A DNA stretch of 9,001 nt, taken from contig JBEEJO010000030.1 of NCBI GenBank assembly GCA_041169145.1, positions 1 to 9,001 of the forward strand. The letters run 5' to 3'. Shown one piece after another: positions 6,552-9,001 of the stretch. Made by a program: the position numbers and the translations under genes. This DNA is from DATJQA01 sp041169145 (GTDB lineage: Bacteria > Patescibacteriota > Minisyncoccia > UBA6257 > 2-01-FULL-56-20). Each line of letters begins with the position of its first letter. Position 1 is the stretch's first letter. The notes beneath the pieces are model-generated. The model made no database searches. It was not told the DNA's origin and was given only the letters and a program-made list of their open reading frames with translations.

Positions 6552-7054
6552 TACACGTGCCGGTCGGCCACGTTCGACGCCGCATAGCTCCCCGGCTTCG
6601 TGATGGCGGCGAAATCGTACGCGCGGATCATGCCGACGACCTCCTGCAACACCGCTTTGGTCGGACCGTTCTCCCCGATATCGGCGTGGATCTCAAAATC
6701 CCACTGCGGCATCGCCGTCCCGGAAAACGCCTCGTTCGATCGTTCTTTGAGCGCAAGAAGCGCAAGCTTGCCAAGTTCAAGCGAAAGCAGCACTTCCTTG
6801 ATGATGCGGTCGCGGAGGGTGTGGAATTTGCCGATCTGCGCGCGCCGCCAAAAATATCGTCCGCCATTCCCGATGCGGTGCACAACGACGGCTGTGACGA
6901 AATCCGCGCCGTTATCCGCGAGGCGCTCGGAATCCGTACCGATCGTTATCTTGTATCGGTGACTTGGTCCGTCCTGCATGAACCGGATGATCTCCTGCAC
7001 GACATGGTCCAGCGTAAGGCGCGACCCCGATGAACTGATGAAATGTTCTGGCAT
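6551..7054 (-). CDS. ykuK: YkuK-family (DUF458) RNase H-like protein
   Basis: Member of the family named after Bacillus subtilis YkuK, a predicted RNase H-fold protein of unsettled function. Seen, with start at 7054, 167 aa: SRLTLDHVVQEI near residues 11-22, typical of the family N-terminus; IGTDSE at 38-43 with the first acidic residue of the fold; FVTAVVVHR at 52-60; HADIGENGPTK at 123-133; and SYAASNVADRH at 156-166 close to the end. The frame also opens from a GTG at 7072, but that lies about 9 nt from the predicted transcription start, whereas the ATG at 7054 leaves a ~27-nt leader and matches the usual N-terminus. A GCGGCG/CGCCGC hairpin in the leader precedes this ATG, and no clear Shine-Dalgarno is visible. 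It is the first gene of the five-gene operon and its stop is shared with the exonuclease start. Confidence 0.9.
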   Translation of the reverse strand: MPEHFISSSGSRLTLDHVVQEIIRFMQDGPSHRYKITIGTDSERLADNGADFVTAVVVHRIGNGGRYFWRRAQIGKFHTLRDRIIKEVLLSLELGKLALLALKERSNEAFSGTAMPQWDFEIHADIGENGPTKAVLQEVVGMIRAYDFAAITKPGSYAASNVADRHV

Positions 7055-7060
7055 GGATAC

Positions 7061-7078
7061 TGTGCGGCGCACCGCCGC
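7061..7078 (-). promoter_or_regulatory. Short hairpin in the ykuK-like gene leader
   Basis: GCGGCG and CGCCGC flank a 3-nt loop, a perfect 6-bp stem at the very 5' end of the predicted operon mRNA, ending a few bases before the chosen ATG. It may protect the mRNA 5' end or limit initiation. Role inferred from position only. Confidence 0.3.
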
Positions 7079-7087
7079 AATGGCGAT

Positions 7088-7116
7088 ACTTTAGCTCCAT
7101 CCCAAGCGCGCGTCAA
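7088..7116 (-). promoter_or_regulatory. Promoter of the five-gene operon
   Basis: The minus strand reads TTGACG (7111-7116, 5 of 6 to consensus), a 17-base spacer, then TAAAGT (7088-7093, 4 of 6). It follows directly on the U-tract of the preceding terminator (the -35 shares bases with the end of the T-run) and gives a start point near 7081. It can serve all genes down to the terminator at 2978-3005. Confidence 0.65.
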
Positions 7117-7158
7117 TAAAAACTGAGCCTGGGCGAACTCTCGCGAGTCCGTCCAGGC
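7113..7158 (-). terminator. Strong intrinsic terminator after the three-gene cassette
   Basis: The minus strand reads GCCTGG (7153-7158) pairing with CCAGGC (7127-7132). After one mismatch, CG/CG and GACTC/GAGTT extend the stem around a GCGA tetraloop (GNRA type), 13 pairs in all. TCAGTTTTTATT follows immediately. It lies 15 bases past the stop of the 126-aa gene and is the most canonical terminator in the window. Confidence 0.85.
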
Positions 7159-7173
7159 ATCGGCATGCGCGCC

Positions 7174-7554
7174 TCATGTTCGTGCTCCCCGCGGCGAAGG
7201 GCGAAGACGTTCACGAAGCTTGATTAACATCTCACCCTCCCCACACACCCGGTACAGTAATGTGCCAAGGATGAGATCCCCCGCCGCTTCTGCACGATTA
7301 AGGTCGCGGCCTTCTTTGAACTGGATCATTCGCTTCCGATGCTCATCGCCCTGCACGATGAGCCGCTCGAGCAGAGCGCGGATGGCGCGTGCTTGCGTCT
7401 CCTGATGCTCACATGCACGGCTCTGTATGATGAGTCGCTCGAGCGAAGCGCGGATGGCGCGTGCTTGCGCGATGAGTGCCTCTCCCTGCGTACGAAGCTC
7501 CCGTGCCTGTTTCCCGTCACTTCGCTTTTTTTTGCGTTTGCGGCCCTTTTTCAT
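7174..7554 (-). CDS. Unrecognised basic coiled-coil protein with internal 24-aa repeat (126 aa)
   Basis: No family recognised. Seen: a strongly basic N-terminus (MKKGRKRKKKR), which could bind nucleic acid or be an exposed tail, followed by a continuous amphipathic helix. Residues 29-52 and 53-76 are a tandem repeat built on the motif QARAIRAxLERLIxQ, and a partial earlier copy of LIxQ occurs at 27-30. Residues 80-118 form another Leu-rich helix with a single Cys (104). No signal or membrane segment. The start is supported by AAGG 5 nt before the ATG, only 9 bases after the preceding stop, so it is the last gene of a three-gene cassette. The codons of the two repeat copies are nearly identical, indicating recent duplication. 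Confidence 0.8.
   Translation of the reverse strand: MKKGRKRKKKRSDGKQARELRTQGEALIAQARAIRASLERLIIQSRACEHQETQARAIRALLERLIVQGDEHRKRMIQFKEGRDLNRAEAAGDLILGTLLYRVCGEGEMLIKLRERLRPSPRGART
7357..7469 (-). repeat. 72-bp-period tandem duplication inside the coiled-coil gene
   Basis: Two 41-base blocks, 7357-7397 and 7429-7469, match at 38 of 41 positions and are offset by exactly 72 bases (24 codons), so the duplication is in frame. The rest of each 72-base unit has diverged. The differences are one C/T change and an AG/GA swap in the block. Confidence 0.85.
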
Positions 7555-7563
7555 GTAGGCCTT

Positions 7564-7866
7564 CTACATCAGCTCGGATGACGACCCGGCGCGAGGAAAG
7601 GGGTCGCGAAGAGGCAAGTAGTGGTAGGTGAGATAGTGGAGCTCCGCCTCTCCGTCGCACATCGCTTCCTCCAGAGCGCGCTTCGTCTGCGGGTCAAGGG
7701 AACTGCGCGAGACGGACCGGCCGAGCAAGACGAGCTCGTTCAACTCGTCTCGCCACGCCTCGGGATGGCAGGTGTGCTTCTTCATCTCCGCAGGCGGGAC
7801 AGCGAACCCAGCCGCGTCCCTGATCCACCTCGCAAGCGTCAAGATGTCCGCACGGGAATCGTCCAT
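7564..7866 (-). CDS. Unrecognised 100-aa soluble protein
   Basis: No family recognised. With the ATG at 7866 the protein is 100 aa, mostly helical and acidic, containing ILTLARWIRDAAG near the N-terminus, a middle helix rich in Leu and Glu, an EEAMCDGEAELHYLTYHYL segment near residues 68-86, and a Ser-rich tail. Two cysteines are too far apart for a metal site. The frame is also open upstream to 7902, but AAGGAGG lies about 10 nt before the ATG at 7866 and a promoter candidate sits at 7903-7930, so the shorter form is preferred. It is followed after 9 bases by the coiled-coil gene. The product is small, cytoplasmic and of unknown role. Codons favour G or C in third position as in neighbouring genes. 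Confidence 0.75.
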   Translation of the reverse strand: MDDSRADILTLARWIRDAAGFAVPPAEMKKHTCHPEAWRDELNELVLLGRSVSRSSLDPQTKRALEEAMCDGEAELHYLTYHYLPLRDPFPRAGSSSELM

Positions 7867-7871
7867 AGGTA

Positions 7872-7891
7872 TGCCCCCTCCTTGCGGGGCA
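7872..7891 (-). promoter_or_regulatory. Hairpin presenting the Shine-Dalgarno of the 100-aa gene
   Basis: TGCCCC and GGGGCA pair around the loop GCAAGGAG, so the AAGGAG ribosome-binding sequence lies in the loop and the first stem base. Opening or closing of this 6-bp stem could tune translation. Seen directly; function inferred. Confidence 0.35.
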
Positions 7892-7902
7892 CTGCTTCTC
7901 AC

Positions 7903-7930
7903 AGCCTACTCCCGACACGAATACCGTCAA
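7903..7930 (-). promoter_or_regulatory. Candidate internal promoter for the 100-aa and 126-aa genes
   Basis: The minus strand reads TTGACG (7925-7930), a 16-base spacer, then TAGGCT (7903-7908, 3 of 6 to TATAAT). The -35 is good and the -10 weak. It lies between the hairpin at 7937-7976 and the Shine-Dalgarno of the 100-aa gene, a sensible place for a promoter. Confidence 0.4.
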
Positions 7931-7936
7931 ATGCGT

Positions 7937-7976
7937 TGCGCCCGGACGCGGAGTGTTGTATTCCGTGCCGGGCGCA
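7937..7976 (-). other. Long-arm inverted repeat between two small genes
   Basis: Perfect 9-bp arms, TGCGCCCGG and CCGGGCGCA, flank a 22-base centre in which CGGA and TCCG can also pair. It lies 29 bases after the stop of the 103-aa gene. No U-tract follows on either strand, so it is not a canonical terminator. It may be a processing or stability hairpin, a REP-like repeat or a protein-binding site. Confidence 0.5.
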
Positions 7977-8004
7977 TAGGTCGGTTGGTGGTCTCCCGAT
8001 GCCA

Positions 8005-8316
8005 TCATGCCCCCTCGCTCTTCTTCAGTGCGTCCATTCGTTCCTTGGCCGCCGTTGCGGCAGCCTCGAGCACTTCGCGAAACAACATCAGCTGGCCGCG
8101 CCGGAATTTCCTATCCCAAAGCAACTGGAGCTCATATTCGAGGCCTTGATACTCCGCTTCCAGCTCATCGGACAGTTCTTCCCGCTTCGCTGCCGCCGGC
8201 GGCCCCTCCGCGAACCGCTTGTAACGGACAAGCAGAAGCCCGATGCGTTGGGAAACGTTCACGAAATGCCTCCGCAATTCCTCGGTCGGAACTGCGGTCT
8301 TCGCCACAGCTTCCAC
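8005..8316 (-). CDS. Unrecognised helical 103-aa protein
   Basis: No family recognised. The product is almost wholly helical, rich in Glu, Arg, Leu and Ala, with a pattern suited to a coiled coil or helical bundle (TEELRRHFVNVSQRI, then a Pro-Ala bend, then a long helix from about residue 40 to the end). No signal or membrane segment, no cysteine. There is no ATG near the 5' end. The frame opens with GTG at 8325, but AAAGGGGG ends just before a better placed GTG at 8316, 8 nt downstream, which is chosen. GTG at 8307 is a further option. It has its own promoter candidate at 8349-8378 and is the first gene of the three-gene cassette. Its TGA overlaps an ATG of another frame, which is not believed to be a gene. 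Confidence 0.7.
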   Translation of the reverse strand: MEAVAKTAVPTEELRRHFVNVSQRIGLLLVRYKRFAEGPPAAAKREELSDELEAEYQGLEYELQLLWDRKFRRGQLMLFREVLEAAATAAKERMDALKKSEGA

Positions 8317-8348
8317 GATAACCACCCCCTTTCGACGGAGCTGTCTTC

Positions 8349-8378
8349 ACCGTACCAACCGCAGGCCGAGACAGTCAA
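8349..8378 (-). promoter_or_regulatory. Promoter candidate for the three-gene cassette
   Basis: The minus strand reads TTGACT (8373-8378), an 18-base spacer, then TACGGT (8349-8354) preceded by TGG, an extended -10 arrangement. The start point near 8342 gives a ~25-nt leader to the GTG at 8316. CTGTCT (8341-8346) and AGACAG (8369-8374) form an inverted repeat spanning the promoter, possibly an operator. It begins 6 bases after the phosphohexomutase stop, and no terminator was seen between. Confidence 0.5.
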
Positions 8379-8384
8379 TGACGT

Positions 8385-9001
8385 CTAGGCAATGCCGTAA
8401 AGCCCTTGTATTTCCTGCACTTTTTGAGCCACCAGTCCCTCGTGGCGAGCCTCAACATTCAAGCGCAAAAGGGGTTCGGTATTCGACGAGCGAATGTTCG
8501 CCCGCCACTCGGGGTATTCAAGCGAAAGTCCGTCTATTTTCTCGAACCGCGCATCGGCATAGTTTGCCTCAATGCGCGCAAGAATATCCGCGACGCTCGC
8601 GCCCGGCGGAAGTTTCGTGTTGAGTTCGCCGGAGATAAAATATCCCGCAAAGTACGGATCGAAAAGTTCGGAAAGTTTTTTGCCCGAGCGCGAAAGAATT
8701 TCGAGGACCATAAGGAATGGGATGAGGCCGTTGTCCGCGTACCAGAAATCGCGGAAATAAAAGTGGCCGCTCATCTCGCCGGCGAAGACCGCGTCTTCGC
8801 TCCGCATGCGCTCTTTGATGAACGAGTGCCCTGCCTTGTTCACGATGGGCACCCCGCCCGCACCGTGCACGCGTTCCACGGTCGCCCACGTCAGCCGCGG
8901 GTCGTGAATGATCTTCGCGCCGGGGATCCGTTCGGCGAAATGCGCGCCAAGAAATGCCGTGAGGTAATATCCCGGTATCTGGCGGCCCGTTTCATCGAAC
9001 A
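8385..9001 (-). CDS. manB: Phosphomannomutase/phosphoglucomutase, C-terminal part (5' end outside window)
   Basis: Alpha-D-phosphohexomutase interconverting hexose 6- and 1-phosphates, which supplies sugar nucleotides for surface glycans and exchanges with central metabolism. Seen: the last 204 codons, open through the window edge. Domain 3 includes IIHDPRLTWATVERV, GHSFIKERMR and the sugar-binding loop GEMSGH (coded at 8763-8780) followed by YFRDFWYADNG. Domain 4 has the phosphate-binding loop RSSNTEPLLRLNVEA near the C-terminus. The catalytic phosphoserine and metal loop of domains 1-2 lie outside. GEMSGHFYF with RxSNTEPL is typical of the PMM/PGM group rather than phosphoglucosamine mutase. 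Full family length is about 450 aa. A GTG at 8879 is an internal valine, not the start. Confidence 0.95.
   Translation of the reverse strand, partial: FDETGRQIPGYYLTAFLGAHFAERIPGAKIIHDPRLTWATVERVHGAGGVPIVNKAGHSFIKERMRSEDAVFAGEMSGHFYFRDFWYADNGLIPFLMVLEILSRSGKKLSELFDPYFAGYFISGELNTKLPPGASVADILARIEANYADARFEKIDGLSLEYPEWRANIRSSNTEPLLRLNVEARHEGLVAQKVQEIQGLYGIA

Noticed and set aside
6551..7072. GTG at 7072 as the start of the ykuK-like gene
   Set aside because: It lies about 9 nt from the predicted transcription start and adds six residues not typical of the family. The ATG at 7054 fits better.
7694..8008. 104-codon minus-strand ORF starting in an ATGA overlap with the 103-aa gene, with several Cys pairs (CPAC, CGHLDAC)
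   Set aside because: It runs through the inverted repeat and overlaps the first half of the 100-aa gene in another frame. Its codons often end in A (CGA, GGA, CCA), unlike neighbours, while the 100-aa frame has a good Shine-Dalgarno and G/C-ending codons.
1..9001. CRISPR array, transposase, integrase, tRNA or rRNA
   Set aside because: No regularly spaced repeats, mobile-element genes or structural-RNA signatures were seen. The only tandem repeat is the coding duplication at 7357-7469.

Overview
The window is a compact, bacterial, fairly GC-rich stretch in which every convincing gene lies on the minus strand, so transcription runs from high to low coordinates. Stop codons include TGA, TAG and TAA, so UGA is read as stop. 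The gene set (ClpB with a heat-shock-type operator, membrane-anchored HtrA, a cysteine desulfurase, a YkuK-family RNase H-fold protein, a DEDDy exonuclease, a phosphohexomutase), the many small unknown proteins and the overlapping start/stop junctions suggest an uncultured, streamlined bacterium. My best guess is the Patescibacteria (CPR) side of the tree, but this is inference from gene style and no marker gene settles it.

Region by region, in transcription order. 9001-8385: C-terminal part of a phosphomannomutase/phosphoglucomutase, truncated by the window edge. 8378-7127: a cassette of three small unrecognised genes (103, 100 and 126 aa) with its own promoter candidates, ended by a strong intrinsic terminator (7127-7158) whose U-tract abuts the next promoter. 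7116-2978: a five-gene operon driven by a TTGACG-N17-TAAAGT promoter: ykuK-like, DEDDy exonuclease, cysteine desulfurase, HtrA protease and a small zinc-ribbon protein. The junctions are TAATG, a 6-base gap, ATGA and a 49-50 base gap, and the unit closes with a 12-bp hairpin. 2959-2587: a stand-alone small transcription unit (strong promoter, structured leader, 41-codon ORF, GC-rich hairpin). 2565-1: clpB, preceded by a 27-bp CIRCE-geometry inverted repeat that overlaps its promoter. The clpB 3' end lies outside the window.

How the genes work together: ClpB and HtrA are protein quality-control factors (cytoplasmic disaggregation and extracytoplasmic proteolysis). The cysteine desulfurase supplies sulfur for Fe-S clusters and thiolated tRNA. 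The two nuclease-fold proteins at the operon head probably act on nucleic acids, but no shared pathway can be read from sequence.

The most unusual items are: (1) a roughly 40-residue extra segment inside the cysteine desulfurase, encoded by two GC-rich palindromes, resembling an in-frame palindromic element; (2) the 41-aa stand-alone gene; (3) a diverged CIRCE-like operator at clpB; (4) the unknown three-gene cassette, one member of which carries a recent 72-bp-period duplication.
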